Source of the DNA: Actinomycetota bacterium
Lineage (GTDB): Bacteria > Actinomycetota > Actinomycetes > S36-B12 > CAIYMF01
NCBI GenBank assembly: GCA_026393115.1
Contig: JAPLAU010000008.1
Coordinates: 248,001-312,000 of the forward strand
DNA: 64,000 bases
Direction of reading: 5' to 3'
Part shown: positions 27,416 through 38,229 of the stretch, one piece after another
How positions within the stretch are numbered: the stretch's first letter is position 1
How the letters are laid out: every line of letters starts with the position of its first letter
Translations under genes and position numbers: made by a program
The notes under the pieces: generated by a model
Databases searched by the model: none
What the model saw: only the letters and a program-made list of their open reading frames with translations
What the model was told of the DNA's origin: nothing

Positions 27416-27563
27416 GGGGCTCCTCCTCAGTGCTGAAGAGGTTATTCGGGAAACCCTGCGCGTGCTATGTGAATGACCATTTGTTGTCTTTCTTTCACTA
27501 GTTCGGGGAACTCCGATCCCCTCCCCCTTCGTGAGGGTGCCTCCGCCGCGGAATGATGGTGAC

Positions 27564-28172
27564 ATGGACCAGTCGTGGAAGCCTGCTGCTGACACGGTGC
27601 TCACGGGCACCACTGTCGAACTCACCGTGGCCGATGTTGCCCGTGATGCTGCCGATTTGTTCGCTGCCCTTGACGTGGACGACTCGTGGATTCACGTGCG
27701 CGATCGGCCTCGCGATGTGGGGGCCATGGCCGATTTGATCGCCCAGCGTCAGTCTGACCCCACCTGGCTGATGTGGACGGTACGTCTGCTCACACCGTTG
27801 GAAGGGCTGGAAGCCGGGGCGGCGGTCGGCACCACGTCGTACTTGGAGGTCGCTCCGTACGACAAACGGGGCGAGATCGGATTCACCGTTTATACCCCGC
27901 CGGTATGGGCCACCACGGTCAATCCTGAGTGCAAGTTGCTGCTGATGGAGTACGCCTTTACGACCCTGGGTTGGCGCCGGCTGCAGCTCAAGACCGACAT
28001 CCGCAACGCACGCAGTCAGGCGGCCATTTCCAAGCTCGGAGCGGTGCGTGAGGGCGTGCTGCGCCAGCACATGCGCCGTCCCGACGGTTCGCTGCGCGAC
28101 ACCGTGATGTTCAGCGTCGTGGCCGATGAGTGGGATTCGGTGAAGGAAGGGCTCAAGGCTCGCCTACGCTAG
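27564..28172 (+). CDS. GNAT-family N-acetyltransferase
   Basis: 202 residues. The RimJ/RimL-like type: EIGFTVYTPPVWATTVNPECKLLLMEYAF followed by RRLQLKTDIRNARSQAAISKLGAVREGVLRQHM, which are the acetyl-CoA and substrate segments of this group. The ATG at 27564 was preferred to an upstream frame start lying in the intergenic region. It diverges from the H-NOX operon, with a 148-bp gap. The acceptor (protein N-terminus or small amine) is unknown. Confidence 0.76.
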   Translation: MDQSWKPAADTVLTGTTVELTVADVARDAADLFAALDVDDSWIHVRDRPRDVGAMADLIAQRQSDPTWLMWTVRLLTPLEGLEAGAAVGTTSYLEVAPYDKRGEIGFTVYTPPVWATTVNPECKLLLMEYAFTTLGWRRLQLKTDIRNARSQAAISKLGAVREGVLRQHMRRPDGSLRDTVMFSVVADEWDSVKEGLKARLR

Positions 28173-28216
28173 TGCCACTGGCTCCCGACGCGGGGCCGCG
28201 CCCACCGGAGGTTCCC

Positions 28217-29563
28217 ATGCCGTTTGTCGCCGATCCCGCTGAGGGTGCGCGTGTTCATGCACTCGACCGTGCCCACGTTTTCCACTCCTGGAGTGCACAA
28301 GGGGCGCTCAACCCTTTCGACATGGCGGCCGCAGAGGGTTCGTATGTCTGGGACTGGGAGGGCAACCGGTACCTCGATCTATCGAGCATGCTGGTCAACG
28401 TCAACATCGGTCACCAGCACCCCAAGGTCATCAAGGCGATTCAGGATCAGGCCGCTGAACTCGCAACGGTGGCACCGCAGCATGCCAACCGCGCGCGCGG
28501 CGAGGCGGCGCAGCGCATTGCCGGGTTGGCCCCCGACGGCATGAACAAGATCTTCTTCACCAACGGTGGTGCCGACGCGGTTGAGAACGCGATTCGGATG
28601 GCGCGTTTGCACACCGGTCGCCGCAAGGTGCTCTCGTTCTACCGGTCGTACCACGGCAACACGGGTGCGGCGATCGCCTCGACGGGCGACCCGCGCCGTT
28701 GGCCCAACGAGTACGCCGAGGGTCACGTGCACTTTTTCGGCCCGTACCTGTACCGCTCGGTGTTCTGGGCCACGAGTGAAGAGGAAGAGTGCGAGCGCGC
28801 GTTGGCTCACCTCGAACAGGTCATCACCTTTGAAGGCCCGGCGACCATTGCGACGATCCTGATCGAATCGGTCGTCGGAACTGCGGGTGTTCTCGTTCCG
28901 CCAGCGGGTTATCTCGAAGGTGTGCGGGCATTGTGCGACAAGCGCGGCATCATGCTGATTCTCGATGAGGTGATGGCCGGATTTGGTCGCACCGGCAAGT
29001 GGTTCGCGTTCCAGAACTGGGACGTCAAGCCCGACTTGATTCCTTTCGCCAAGGGTTCGAACTCCGGTTACGTGCCGGTCGGTGGAGTCATCATTTCCGA
29101 TGAAATAGCTGCCACCTTTGACGAGCGGGTGTTCCCCGGTGGGCTGACGTACAGCGGTCACCCGCTGGCATGCGCGTCAATCGTGGCGTCGATTGATGCG
29201 ATGAAGGAAGAAGGCATCATCGACAACGCACGCAGCATTGGCGAAAACGTTCTCGGGCCCGGCCTGCGTGAGCTCGCCGAGAAGCACCCTGTGATCGGCG
29301 AGGCCCGCGGACTTGGCGTGTTCTGGGCCCTCGATCTCGTCACCGACCGCGCGACGCGCGAGCCGTTGGCACCGTATGGCGGAACGTCGGAGGCGATGGT
29401 GAAACTCGGCGGGGCGATGAAGGCCAATGGCGCATTGCCGTTCATTAACTTCAACCGTCTGCATGTCGTGCCGCCGTGCACGGTCACCGAGGCTGAGGCC
29501 AAGGAAGGGCTGGAGATTCTCGACAAGGCGTTCGCGGCGATCTCGTCGTACTACACCGGCTGA
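28217..29563 (+). CDS. Class III PLP-dependent aminotransferase
   Basis: 448 residues. The PLP lysine is K279 in DLIPFAKGSNSGYVPVGGV, with the aspartate in LILDEVMAGFGRTGKWFAF and the N-terminal YVWDWEGNRYLDLSS. The overall pattern fits omega-amino acid:pyruvate or taurine:pyruvate aminotransferases. GGAGG lies 5 bp before the ATG at 28217; the frame continues upstream only as a shadow of the acetyltransferase. Its stop overlaps the next ATG. A taurine substrate would fit an organism handling sulfonates, but this is speculation; beta-alanine or 4-aminobutyrate are equally possible. Confidence 0.75.
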   Translation: MPFVADPAEGARVHALDRAHVFHSWSAQGALNPFDMAAAEGSYVWDWEGNRYLDLSSMLVNVNIGHQHPKVIKAIQDQAAELATVAPQHANRARGEAAQRIAGLAPDGMNKIFFTNGGADAVENAIRMARLHTGRRKVLSFYRSYHGNTGAAIASTGDPRRWPNEYAEGHVHFFGPYLYRSVFWATSEEEECERALAHLEQVITFEGPATIATILIESVVGTAGVLVPPAGYLEGVRALCDKRGIMLILDEVMAGFGRTGKWFAFQNWDVKPDLIPFAKGSNSGYVPVGGVIISDEIAATFDERVFPGGLTYSGHPLACASIVASIDAMKEEGIIDNARSIGENVLGPGLRELAEKHPVIGEARGLGVFWALDLVTDRATREPLAPYGGTSEAMVKLGGAMKANGALPFINFNRLHVVPPCTVTEAEAKEGLEILDKAFAAISSYYTG

Positions 29564-30033
29564 TGGTGGCGTCACCCGATTCGCTCGACCCGGTAGTCGA
29601 GCGTCAGGTTGCGGTCGACCTGTTCAATCACGTGTGGCGTCTGCTGGACATTGAACAGCGCACCGCAGCCGAGGATGATGCGCTGGTGCATGCCGCGCAT
29701 GCCAGTCGTTGGCACTGGGGGCGGGTGGGGGGACCCGAGCAGTGGGCGATCGGTGAGTGGCAGTGCAGTCGCGTTTACGCTGTGTTGGGCCGCGGCGAAC
29801 CGGCGCTATTCCATGCGCAGCGGTGTCTTGATCTGTGTAACGACAGTGGGCTCGACTCGTTTGTGCCAGCATCGGCGCACGAGGCTCTCGCACGGGCCTA
29901 CGCGGTGCTGGGCGATGTCGAGCAGGCGCAGATCGAACGTAATAGGGCATATCAACTCGCCGTGGAACTCGACGATGACGATGACCGTGCTGTCATCGAA
30001 GCCGACCTCTCCACCCTCCCACTCCCCCTCTAA
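29563..30033 (+). CDS. Small helical, TPR-like protein of unknown function
   Basis: 156 residues, probably all alpha-helical. HASRWHWGRVGGPEQWAIGEWQCSRVYAVLGRGEPALFHAQRCLDL and EALARAYAVLGDVEQAQIERNRAYQLA look like tandem helix-turn-helix (TPR-like) units. The ATG shares a base with the aminotransferase stop (TGATG), so it is coupled to it. Acidic C-terminus. The coding sequence ends exactly where a pyrimidine-rich tandem repeat begins. No function assigned. Confidence 0.68.
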   Translation: MVASPDSLDPVVERQVAVDLFNHVWRLLDIEQRTAAEDDALVHAAHASRWHWGRVGGPEQWAIGEWQCSRVYAVLGRGEPALFHAQRCLDLCNDSGLDSFVPASAHEALARAYAVLGDVEQAQIERNRAYQLAVELDDDDDRAVIEADLSTLPLPL

Positions 30034-30116
30034 CCCCCCTTTCCCTTTCCGCTTCACCCCCCTTTCCCTTTCCGCTTCACCCCCCTTTCCCTTTCCGCTT
30101 CACCCCCCTTTCCCCA
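30033..30116. repeat. 23-bp pyrimidine-rich tandem repeat
   Basis: Three complete units (30033-30055, 30056-30078, 30079-30101) and a partial fourth. Each unit is A, six C, TTT, CCC, TTT, CC, then GCTTC, and the copies are identical. It starts at the last base of the preceding stop codon. The exact identity suggests recent slippage; it is not a CRISPR array because there are no spacers. Confidence 0.93.
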
Positions 30117-30129
30117 TCGGGGGCACCCA

Positions 30130-30148
30130 AGCGCGCTCCTAGCGCGCT
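30130..30148. terminator. GC-rich hairpin downstream of the TPR-like gene
   Basis: Two copies of the self-complementary octamer AGCGCGCT (30130-30137 and 30141-30148) separated by CCT can fold into an 8-bp stem with a 3-nt loop. There is no T-run after it, so it would be a hairpin-only terminator of the kind found in actinobacteria, or an RNA stability element. Confidence 0.4.
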
Positions 30149-30180
30149 CGCGGCACCCATGCATGATCGCTCGCATTTCG

Positions 30181-30234
30181 ATGGGTGTACCGAAAACTGC
30201 GTCTATGCGTGCTTAATGTCCCCCCATGCGAAAA
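30181..30234 (+). repeat. Dispersed repeat, copy 1
   Basis: Copy of an element of about 54 bp found four times in the window. The conserved core here is GAAAACTGCGTCTATGCGTG followed a few bases on by AATGTCCCCCCATGCG and AAAA. It sits between the TPR-like gene and purD, 36 bp before the purD start, followed by the G-rich run GGGAGGGGTGGG. The left end (TGCTGGGGGAG in copies 2 and 4) is diverged here. Confidence 0.85.
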
Positions 30235-30269
30235 GGGAGGGGTGGGTCGGAATAGGTAGGGTCGTGGGT

Positions 30270-31568
30270 ATGAAGGTTCTGGTCATTGGAAGTGGTGCTC
30301 GCGAGCATGCCATCGTGTGCGGATTGCTCACAGACCCTGGAGTCACCGACGTCGTGTGCGCTCCGGGAAATGCCGGGATTGCTCTCGACGCCCCGACGGT
30401 GGTCATCGACGCCAACGACCCCGCCGCGATTGCCGCGCTGGCCGCTTCCGCCTTCGACGGCTCGCCCGCCGACTTAGTGGTCATCGGCCCGGAGGTTCCG
30501 CTCGTCAATGGCGCCGCCGACGCGGTACGCGCCGCTGGAATCGCCTGCTTTGGCCCTGGTGCGGAGGCCGCCCAACTCGAGGGAAGTAAGGCGTTCGCAA
30601 AAGATGTGATGGCCGCCGCCGAAGTACCCACGGCAATGGCGCATGTGTGCGAGACGCTCGAGGAAGTTAGTGCCGCTCTCGACCAGTTCGGTGCTCCCCA
30701 CGTGGTGAAGGACGACGGTCTCGCAGCTGGCAAGGGAGTTGTCGTCACCAACGATCGCGCGGAAGCGCTCGCTCACGCTGAGCAGTGTCTGGCCAAGTCG
30801 GGCGGACGCGTCGTGATTGAGGAATACCTCGACGGTCCGGAAGTATCGCTCTTTTGCATTACCGACGGAATCGACGTGGTTCCGCTTCTGCCCGCGCAAG
30901 ACTTCAAACGTGTCGGCGACGGCGACCTCGGCCCCAACACCGGGGGAATGGGCGCTTACACGCCACTTGACTGGACCCCTCACGGCATGGTCGACGAGGT
31001 AGTCGAGCGCGTGGCCCTTCCGGTGGTGCGTGAAATGGCACACCGCGGCACGCCGTTTAGCGGACTGCTCTACGTCGGCCTAGCGGTGACGCACCGGGGC
31101 ATACGTGTCATCGAGTTCAACGCGCGCTTCGGTGACCCCGAAACGCAAGCCGTGCTCGCCCTGCTTGAGTCGGGCCTGGGTGCGCTGCTCTACGCATCGG
31201 CCACCGGTCACCTCGGCCAACTTCCACCGCTCATCTGGAATCGCGGGGCGGCAGTCACAGTCGTCGTTGCGGCCGGTGGCTATCCGGCAAGTCCACGCAG
31301 TGGCGATGTGATCACGGGCTTGGAAGCGGCGGGTGCGGTTGAGGGCGTTCGGGTCTTTCACGCCGGAACGACACACGCGGTTGAGGAAGCCGATGCCATC
31401 GTCGCGACCGGAGGTCGAGTGCTGGCCATCACCGCCCGAGGAGCATCGCTCGCCGAAGCCCGCGACCGTGCCTACGACGCGGTGAAGCTCATCGAGCTCG
31501 ACGGTTCGCACTACCGCTCCGACATCGCATTAGCAGCCGTTTGCGGCGAGGTCACAGTCCCCGGATAG
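30270..31568 (+). CDS. purD: Phosphoribosylamine-glycine ligase (GAR synthetase)
   Basis: 432 residues, second step of purine synthesis. ATP-grasp enzyme with KVLVIGSGAREHA at the N-terminus, LAAGKGV, the PurD signature RFGDPETQAVL and GPNTGGMGAYTP. The ATG at 30270 was chosen because the family always begins with MKVLVIG; the frame to 30159 reads through the dispersed repeat and is not coding. First gene of the purD-purB-purC run. Confidence 0.94.
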   Translation: MKVLVIGSGAREHAIVCGLLTDPGVTDVVCAPGNAGIALDAPTVVIDANDPAAIAALAASAFDGSPADLVVIGPEVPLVNGAADAVRAAGIACFGPGAEAAQLEGSKAFAKDVMAAAEVPTAMAHVCETLEEVSAALDQFGAPHVVKDDGLAAGKGVVVTNDRAEALAHAEQCLAKSGGRVVIEEYLDGPEVSLFCITDGIDVVPLLPAQDFKRVGDGDLGPNTGGMGAYTPLDWTPHGMVDEVVERVALPVVREMAHRGTPFSGLLYVGLAVTHRGIRVIEFNARFGDPETQAVLALLESGLGALLYASATGHLGQLPPLIWNRGAAVTVVVAAGGYPASPRSGDVITGLEAAGAVEGVRVFHAGTTHAVEEADAIVATGGRVLAITARGASLAEARDRAYDAVKLIELDGSHYRSDIALAAVCGEVTVPG

Positions 31569-31619
31569 TCACAGGCCACGCCCAGCAACCCGTGGGCGCG
31601 AGGATGGGAGGATGTGTCC

Positions 31620-33047
31620 GTGAGCGATGCGATTCCCAACGTCCTAGCGACCCGATATGCGTCGCCAGCCATGACTACGATCTGGTCACCAACCGCCAAA
31701 GTGGTCGCTGAACGCCGCCTGTGGCTCGCCGTACTCGAGGCGCAAACCGAACTCGGAATCAGTGCCCCCGACGGCGCAGTAGCGGCGTACGAGCGTGTGG
31801 TCGACGTCGTCGATCTGCCGTCGATTGCGGCGCGTGAGCGCGTCACCAAACACGACGTCAAAGCCCGCATCGAGGAGTTCAACGCGCTGGCGGGGTTCGA
31901 GCAAGTACACAAGGGAATGACCTCACGCGATCTCACTGAGAATGTCGAGCAGCTTCAACTGCTCGATTCGATGCACCTCATTCGCGCGAAATGTGTCGCA
32001 GCACTCGCACGTTTGGCATCACTGGCCGCACAGTATTCCGAGCAACCGCTCACCGGGCGCTCGCACAACGTCGCCGCGCAAACGACGACTCTCGGAAAGC
32101 GCTTCGCCTCGGCTGCCGACGAAATGCTCATTGCATTCGCACGTCTTGATGAACTCATCGCGCGCTACCCATTGCGCGGTATTAAGGGTCCCGTCGGAAC
32201 CGCGCAGGACATGCTTGATCTCCTTGGCGGAGATGAAGCGAAGTTGGCCGATCTCGAACAACGGGTGGCAACACACCTCGGATTCAGCGCCGTACTCACC
32301 AGCGTCGGCCAGGTGTACCCGCGCTCACTCGACTTCGATGTGGTCTCCGCTCTCACACAGGTAGCTGCCGCACCGAGCAGCTTGGCCCTGACCATTCGGC
32401 TGATGGCGGGCAACGAACTTGTCACTGAAGGATTCCGTGAGGGACAAGTCGGCTCAAGCGCGATGCCGCACAAGATGAACACCCGCTCGTGCGAACGTAT
32501 CAACGGCTTCGCGGTGATTCTGCGCGGTCACTTGTCGATGGTTTCGGAATTGTCCGGCGATCAGTGGAATGAGGGTGACGTCAGTTGCTCAGTGGTTCGC
32601 CGCATCGCGCTTCCCGATGCCTTCTTCGCGATCGACGGCCTGCTCGAGACGCTCCTCACGGTGCTCGACGACTTCGGAGCTTTTCCGGAGGTAATCGCAC
32701 GCGAACTCGATCGCTACCTTCCATTCCTGGCTACGACGAAGGTGTTGATGGCGGCCGTTCGTAACGGTGTGGGGCGCGAAGTTGCGCACGAGGCGATCAA
32801 GGAACACGCGGTGAGTGTCGCGCTGGCGTTGCGCCAGACACGCGATGCCGAGAATGATCTGCTTGATCAACTCGCTGATGATCCGCGACTCGGGCTTGAT
32901 CGCGAGACACTCGTTCACCTGATCGACGATCCCATGGAGTTCACGGGCGCCGCACGTTCGCAGGTGGCGCAGGTCGTCAATCAGGTGGCGTCAGTAGTCG
33001 CTCGTTACCCCGAGGCGGCGAACTATTCGCCCGGAGACATCCTGTGA
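31620..33047 (+). CDS. purB: Adenylosuccinate lyase
   Basis: 475 residues. Cleaves SAICAR and adenylosuccinate. The signature [17 protein letters not shown], the [14 protein letters not shown] and [16 protein letters not shown] segments identify the long PurB form. The GTG at 31620 has GGGAGG 8 bp upstream; another GTG at 31614 is too close to that site. The stop overlaps the purC GTG by 4 bp. This is the true purine lyase, in contrast to the lyase-like proteins of the CoM operon. Confidence 0.93.
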   Translation: MSDAIPNVLATRYASPAMTTIWSPTAKVVAERRLWLAVLEAQTELGISAPDGAVAAYERVVDVVDLPSIAARERVTKHDVKARIEEFNALAGFEQVHKGMTSRDLTENVEQLQLLDSMHLIRAKCVAALARLASLAAQYSEQPLTGRSHNVAAQTTTLGKRFASAADEMLIAFARLDELIARYPLRGIKGPVGTAQDMLDLLGGDEAKLADLEQRVATHLGFSAVLTSVGQVYPRSLDFDVVSALTQVAAAPSSLALTIRLMAGNELVTEGFREGQVGSSAMPHKMNTRSCERINGFAVILRGHLSMVSELSGDQWNEGDVSCSVVRRIALPDAFFAIDGLLETLLTVLDDFGAFPEVIARELDRYLPFLATTKVLMAAVRNGVGREVAHEAIKEHAVSVALALRQTRDAENDLLDQLADDPRLGLDRETLVHLIDDPMEFTGAARSQVAQVVNQVASVVARYPEAANYSPGDIL

Positions 33048-33949
33048 CCGACGCACCTGAACCGACTGACTTTTCCCTTCCGGCAGGGTACGAGCACATC
33101 TACTCGGGCAAGGTGCGCGACCTGTACTCCACGCCGTCTGGCGACTTGCTGTTCGTTGCTAGTGATCGCATTTCGGCCTACGACTGGGTACTCCCCACGC
33201 TCATTCCAGACAAGGGGCGCATTCTCACCATGCTGTCTCAGTGGTGGTTCGAGCAATTGTCAGACATCGCACCGAATCACGTTGTCTCGTATGACGTCCC
33301 CGACACTGTTGCTGGGCGCGCGATGGTGTGCGAGCGACTCGACATGGTGCCGGTTGAGTGTGTTGCGCGCGGGTATCTCACTGGTTCGGGTTTGACCGAC
33401 TATCGCCAGACTGGCGGCGTGTGTGGGGTGGCGCTTCCTGAAGGCTTGGTCGACGGCAGTCGACTTCCTGAACCGATCTTCACTCCGGCGACGAAGGCTG
33501 AGTTCGGAGAGCACGACGAAAACGTCGACTTCGCACACGTGGCGAGTGTGGTCGGTGCCACGACCGCTAACGAACTGCGCACTCTCACGCTGGCCGTTTA
33601 CGCGCGCGCCGAGCAGGTGGCGCGAGAGCGCGGATTGATTCTTGCCGACACAAAATTCGAGTTCGGTTGGGGAATGCCCGACAGCGCCTATGACGGACGC
33701 CTTGTACTTGCCGACGAAGTGCTCACTCCTGATTCCTCGCGCTATTGGCCCGTCGACACGTGGAAGCCGGGCAGTTCGCAGTCGTCTTTCGACAAGCAGT
33801 ACGTGCGCGATTGGCTCACATCGGCGGCGTCTGGTTGGAATCGGCACGGAACCGTCGCTCCACCGCCGCTTCCGGAAGAGGTGGTCGCGCGCACCCGAGC
33901 GAAGTACGTTGAGGCCTACGAGCGAATCACGGGGAGAACATTCCAATGA
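33044..33949 (+). CDS. purC: SAICAR synthetase
   Basis: 301 residues, GTG start overlapping purB. ATP-dependent joining of CAIR and aspartate. Marks: [40 protein letters not shown] and LADTKFEFG. Length fits the longer bacterial/yeast-like form. The stop overlaps the galE ATG by 4 bp. Confidence 0.94.
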   Translation: MTDAPEPTDFSLPAGYEHIYSGKVRDLYSTPSGDLLFVASDRISAYDWVLPTLIPDKGRILTMLSQWWFEQLSDIAPNHVVSYDVPDTVAGRAMVCERLDMVPVECVARGYLTGSGLTDYRQTGGVCGVALPEGLVDGSRLPEPIFTPATKAEFGEHDENVDFAHVASVVGATTANELRTLTLAVYARAEQVARERGLILADTKFEFGWGMPDSAYDGRLVLADEVLTPDSSRYWPVDTWKPGSSQSSFDKQYVRDWLTSAASGWNRHGTVAPPPLPEEVVARTRAKYVEAYERITGRTFQ

Positions 33950-34905
33950 CGCTGATGGTGACAGGGGGAGCCGGTTACATCGGTGGACACGTTGTGCGTG
34001 TTCTGGTAGCTGAGGGCCATGACGTCGTTGTCTTTGATGACCTGTCGACGGGGCGCGCCACCGTTGTTCCAGATGGGGTTCCGCTCGTTCGTGCCGACAT
34101 CAACGATCGAGTAGACCTCGAGCAGGCGTTGCGTAGGTATGACGTTGATTCGGTGGTGCATCTGGCCGCGAAGAAAGCAGTGGGCGAGTCCGTTGAGCGC
34201 CCGCTCTACTACCTCCGACAGAACGTTGATGGGCTCGCCACCTTGCTCGAGGCCATGGTTGCCTGCGATGTGGGCCAATTGGTCTATTCGTCATCCGCGT
34301 CGGTGTACGGAACCCCTGCGAAGTACCCGGTCGATGAGACCGACCCCTTCCTTCCTGAATCGCCCTACGGACAGACGAAGGTCATCGGCGAGTGGATGAT
34401 CGCCGATGCGGCTGTTGCCCATGGCCTGTCGTACACGGCGCTGCGGTATTTCAATGTGGTCGGCGCAGGCGGGCCTGACATCGGTGACGTCGGCGCTTTC
34501 AACCTTGTGCCGCTCGCTTTGCGTGCCATCACGTCGGGAAAGGCTCCGAGCATCTACGGCGACGACTATCCGACGCCCGATGGCACGTGTATTCGTGATT
34601 ACGTGCACGTGGTCGATCTCGCCGAGGCTCACGCGGCCGCTGTTGCCCACTGTGCAAGTGGCCAGGTGTCGTCGGTGTTCAACGTGGGTCGTGGCGTGGG
34701 CTCATCGGTGCGTGAGGTGCTGTCGGTTGTCTCCGAGGTGACCGGATCGACGGTGGCCCCGGTGGTGGTCGAGCGCCGGCCCGGCGATCCCGCTGCGGTT
34801 GTCGCACGGGTCGACCGCATTCGCGAAGTCCTCGGATTCACAGCCAGTCGCGGGCTTACCGAGATGGTCGAGTCGGCGTGGGCCGCTTGGCCCTCGCCCG
34901 CCTGA
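33946..34905 (+). CDS. galE: UDP-glucose 4-epimerase
   Basis: 319 residues. Extended SDR with [16 protein letters not shown], the catalytic Ser in YSSSASVYG, and the Tyr/Lys pair in [14 protein letters not shown], then [10 protein letters not shown] and [15 protein letters not shown] typical of GalE. Interconverts UDP-glucose and UDP-galactose for envelope sugars. Its ATG overlaps the purC stop, so it is translated with the purine genes although it has no purine role. Confidence 0.87.
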   Translation: MTLMVTGGAGYIGGHVVRVLVAEGHDVVVFDDLSTGRATVVPDGVPLVRADINDRVDLEQALRRYDVDSVVHLAAKKAVGESVERPLYYLRQNVDGLATLLEAMVACDVGQLVYSSSASVYGTPAKYPVDETDPFLPESPYGQTKVIGEWMIADAAVAHGLSYTALRYFNVVGAGGPDIGDVGAFNLVPLALRAITSGKAPSIYGDDYPTPDGTCIRDYVHVVDLAEAHAAAVAHCASGQVSSVFNVGRGVGSSVREVLSVVSEVTGSTVAPVVVERRPGDPAAVVARVDRIREVLGFTASRGLTEMVESAWAAWPSPA

Positions 34906-34999
34906 CGGCCTCGCGCCAACGTCGTGGTCGATGGCGGATAGAGTGGAGTCTTCACCACACCTGTCCGCGACTTCCCCGCTGACCTGTTCGGGAGTGCCT

Positions 35000-35251
35000 G
35001 TGGCACGCGTCGTCGTAGACGTCACGCTCAAGCCGGAAATCCTCGACCCTCAGGGCCGAGCAGTTCAAGGCGCCCTCGGGCGGCTGGGACTGGCAGGTGT
35101 CACGTCAGTGCGCCAGGGAAAGCAGTTCGTCATCGAACTCGAGGGTGACCTCGACGCCGATCGGCGAGCCAGCCTGGATGAACTGGCGGCCACGCTGCTG
35201 AGCAACCCGGTCATCGAAGACTTCACGCTCACCGTCGAGGACGCTGGCTGA
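35000..35251 (+). CDS. purS: Phosphoribosylformylglycinamidine synthase subunit PurS
   Basis: 83 residues. Small dimer that bridges PurL and PurQ in the FGAM synthase complex. The sequence [20 protein letters not shown] and [13 protein letters not shown] are typical. The GTG at 35000 follows GGGAG by 7 bp and gives the family length; longer frames add non-coding sequence from the galE-purS gap. One base separates it from purQ. Confidence 0.92.
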   Translation: MARVVVDVTLKPEILDPQGRAVQGALGRLGLAGVTSVRQGKQFVIELEGDLDADRRASLDELAATLLSNPVIEDFTLTVEDAG

Positions 35252-35252
35252 C

Positions 35253-35939
35253 ATGACCGCACGCATTGGGGTCGTCACGTTCCCCGGCTCGCTCGACGAC
35301 GGCGATGCCCGTCGTGCCGTGCGCGTCGCGGGCGGTGAGTCAGTCGCGCTGTGGCATGGCGATGCCGATCTCAAGGGCGTCGACGCCGTGGTGCTCCCCG
35401 GTGGCTTCTCGTACGGCGACTACTTGCGCTGCGGTGCGATCGCACGCTTCGCGCCCGTGATGTCGGTAATCGTTGAAGCTGCGCGCGAAGGGATGCCGGT
35501 ACTCGGAATCTGCAACGGTTTCCAGATTCTGTGCGAGTCGCATCTGCTTCCCGGTGCCCTCACTCGCAATGACTCGCTGCATTTCGTATGCCGCGACCAA
35601 CGACTTCGCATTGAGTCTCCTAGTACGGCGTGGACGTCGCAGTACGTGCATGGCCAAGAGATCGTGATTCCCCTCAAGAACGGCGAGGGTGGCTATGTCG
35701 CCGACGAGCGCACCCTTGATGAACTTGAAGGTGACGGCCGCGTGGTGGCTCGCTACCTCGACATCAACCCCAACGGAAGTCGACGCAACATCGCAGGCAT
35801 CTGCAATGAGGCCGGAAATGTGGTGGGTCTCATGCCGCATCCCGAACACGCGGTCGAAGATCTCACCGGTCCGAGTACTGACGGGCTCGGATTCTTCGCT
35901 TCCGTTCTGTCCCTTCTCGTCGCGGTGGGGTCGCTCTGA
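35253..35939 (+). CDS. purQ: FGAM synthase glutaminase subunit PurQ
   Basis: 228 residues. Class I glutamine amidotransferase supplying ammonia to PurL. The nucleophile cysteine is in [11 protein letters not shown], with the His/Glu pair in MPHPEHAVE, and the N-terminal [17 protein letters not shown]. The stop overlaps the purL ATG (TGATG). Confidence 0.95.
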   Translation: MTARIGVVTFPGSLDDGDARRAVRVAGGESVALWHGDADLKGVDAVVLPGGFSYGDYLRCGAIARFAPVMSVIVEAAREGMPVLGICNGFQILCESHLLPGALTRNDSLHFVCRDQRLRIESPSTAWTSQYVHGQEIVIPLKNGEGGYVADERTLDELEGDGRVVARYLDINPNGSRRNIAGICNEAGNVVGLMPHPEHAVEDLTGPSTDGLGFFASVLSLLVAVGSL

Positions 35940-38215
35940 TGGCGCATCACATTGACTTAGTCAGTGAGGCAGCTGGCACTCCGGATATCGAGCAGCCCTT
36001 CGCGGAATTGGGTCTCAAAGCCGATGAGTACCAGCGCATTCGCGAGATTCTCGAGCGTCGGCCCACAAGCGCCGAACTCGCCATGTATTCGGTGATGTGG
36101 AGCGAACACTGCTCGTATAAGTCGAGCAAGGTGCATCTGCGTGCCTTCGGTGACAAGAAGCCCGATACCGATGTACTACTCGTTGGCATCGGTGAGAACG
36201 CCGGAGTTGTCGACGTTGGTGACGGCTGGGCCGTCACCTTCAAGATCGAGTCACACAACCACCCGTCGTACGTCGAGCCCTACCAAGGGGCCGCAACGGG
36301 TATCGGCGGAATCGTGCGCGACATCCTGTCGATGGGTGCCCGCCCGATGGCCGTCATGGATCCGCTTCGATTCGGTGATCCCGACCACCCCGACACTCGT
36401 CGCGTTCTCACTGGCGTCGTCTCCGGAATTGCTGGGTACGGCAACTGCCTAGGCCTTCCGAACATTGGGGGCGAGGTGGTGTTCGACCCGTCGTATCAAG
36501 GCAATCCGTTGGTGAATGCGTTGTGCGTGGGTGCCATGCGCCACGAGGACATTCACCTCGCCAATGCCACGGGGGTTGGAAACCTTGTGGTGCTCTACGG
36601 AGCCCGCACGGGTGGTGACGGAATCGGCGGAGTGTCGGTGCTCGCATCCGAAACCTTCGATGAAGGTGGCCCGGCGAAGCGACCCAGTGTGCAGGTGGGC
36701 GACCCCTTCATGGAGAAGTTGCTGATTGAGTGCACCCTGGAGGTGCTTCACGCCGGACTCGTTGAGGGAATTCAGGATCTCGGCGGTGCTGGCATCTCAT
36801 GCGCCACATCCGAACTCGCCAGCAATGGCGAAGGTGGCATGCACGTCGAACTCGACCGGGTGCCGCTGCGTGATTCGTCGCTCACGCCCGAAGAGATTCT
36901 GATGAGTGAATCTCAGGAGCGTATGTGCGCCGTTGTCGTTCCTGAAAACATCGATGCCTTCCTTGCGATCTGTGAGAAGTGGGATGTCACCGCCACTGTC
37001 ATCGGCGAAGTCACCGACACGGGCCGCCTGATTATCACCTGGCATGGTGAGGTGATCGTCGATGTACCGCCGCGCACGGTGGCGCATGAAGGCCCGGTCT
37101 ACAACCGACCGATGCAGCGCCCCGACTGGCTCGACACTCTGGCGGCGAATGATCCGCTCACCCTTCCTCGTCCCACCGACGCGCAACAGGTGCGCGATAC
37201 GTGGTGGGTCATGGCCGGATCTCCGAACCTGGCGTCGAAGTTATGGGTCACCTCGCAGTATGACCGCTACGTGCTCGGCAACACGGTGCTCGCGCAGCCT
37301 GAAGACTCGGGCATGATTCGCATCGACGAAGAGTCGGGCTTGGGCGTTGCGATTTCGACTGACTGCAACGGCCGCATCGCCAAACTTGACCCGTACATCG
37401 GTGCGCAGCACGCGCTGGCTGAGGCGTACCGCAATGTCGCGACCACGGGTGCAACGCCGCTCGCCGTTACCAACTGCCTCAACTTTGGCTCACCCGAAGA
37501 CCCCGAAGTGATGTGGCAGTTCTCGCAGGCAGTTGAGGGCCTCGCCGACGCATGCCTGCAACTGGGTATCCCGGTCACCGGTGGCAACGTGTCGTTCTAC
37601 AACCAGACTGGCGACGTCGCCATTCACCCCACACCGGTGGTGGGCGTTCTGGGCGTCATTGACGATGTACAGCGACGCACTCCGATGTCGTGGAAGCCGG
37701 GTGACTCGATTCTGCTGCTCGGTGAAACGCGAGATGATCTCGCCGGCTCCGAGTGGGCACACGAAGTTCACCGTCATCTCGGTGGTCGGCCGCCGACCGT
37801 CGACCTTGAAGCAGAGCGTTCGCTCGGCCGCCTCTTGGTGTGGGCCTGCCGTGATGGATTGCTCAGCGCGGCCCACGATGTTTCTGACGGTGGCCTCGCG
37901 CAAACTCTCACCGACATGGCGATCCATACGGGTCTGGGGGCGAGCGTCTCGATTCCCGACGGAGCCGACCCGTTCATGCTGTTGTGGTCGGAGACGACGA
38001 CGCGTGTCGTGGTGTCGGTCGACCGCGAACACCTCGCCGCGTTCCTTGCGATGTGCGCAGAGCACCGACAGACGGTCACGCCGCTTGGGCGGGTGGCATC
38101 GAATTCCGCTGATCCTGCGCTTGTGGTCGAGCGGGTCTACGGTGGAACGGTGACGCTGCCACTCGGTGACTTGAGGGCCGTCTCCGAGGCGACTTTCCCG
38201 CGTCTCGTCCGCTGA
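35939..38215 (+). CDS. purL: FGAM synthase subunit PurL (small form)
   Basis: 758 residues, the size of the PurS/PurQ-dependent PurL. ATP-dependent amidation of FGAR. Two AIRS-like halves are visible: [43 protein letters not shown] in the first and [12 protein letters not shown] with [14 protein letters not shown] in the second. ATG overlaps the purQ stop. Completes the S-Q-L set. Confidence 0.96.
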   Translation: MAHHIDLVSEAAGTPDIEQPFAELGLKADEYQRIREILERRPTSAELAMYSVMWSEHCSYKSSKVHLRAFGDKKPDTDVLLVGIGENAGVVDVGDGWAVTFKIESHNHPSYVEPYQGAATGIGGIVRDILSMGARPMAVMDPLRFGDPDHPDTRRVLTGVVSGIAGYGNCLGLPNIGGEVVFDPSYQGNPLVNALCVGAMRHEDIHLANATGVGNLVVLYGARTGGDGIGGVSVLASETFDEGGPAKRPSVQVGDPFMEKLLIECTLEVLHAGLVEGIQDLGGAGISCATSELASNGEGGMHVELDRVPLRDSSLTPEEILMSESQERMCAVVVPENIDAFLAICEKWDVTATVIGEVTDTGRLIITWHGEVIVDVPPRTVAHEGPVYNRPMQRPDWLDTLAANDPLTLPRPTDAQQVRDTWWVMAGSPNLASKLWVTSQYDRYVLGNTVLAQPEDSGMIRIDEESGLGVAISTDCNGRIAKLDPYIGAQHALAEAYRNVATTGATPLAVTNCLNFGSPEDPEVMWQFSQAVEGLADACLQLGIPVTGGNVSFYNQTGDVAIHPTPVVGVLGVIDDVQRRTPMSWKPGDSILLLGETRDDLAGSEWAHEVHRHLGGRPPTVDLEAERSLGRLLVWACRDGLLSAAHDVSDGGLAQTLTDMAIHTGLGASVSIPDGADPFMLLWSETTTRVVVSVDREHLAAFLAMCAEHRQTVTPLGRVASNSADPALVVERVYGGTVTLPLGDLRAVSEATFPRLVR

Positions 38216-38229
38216 CCCGGAAGTGACAC

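Noticed and set aside
30033-30116. Possible CRISPR array
   Set aside because: The units are directly adjacent with no spacers and no cas genes are in the window; it is a plain tandem repeat.
30159-30269. N-terminal extension of PurD
   Set aside because: The extension translates the dispersed repeat; the family starts at MKVLVIG and no ribosome site supports the longer form.
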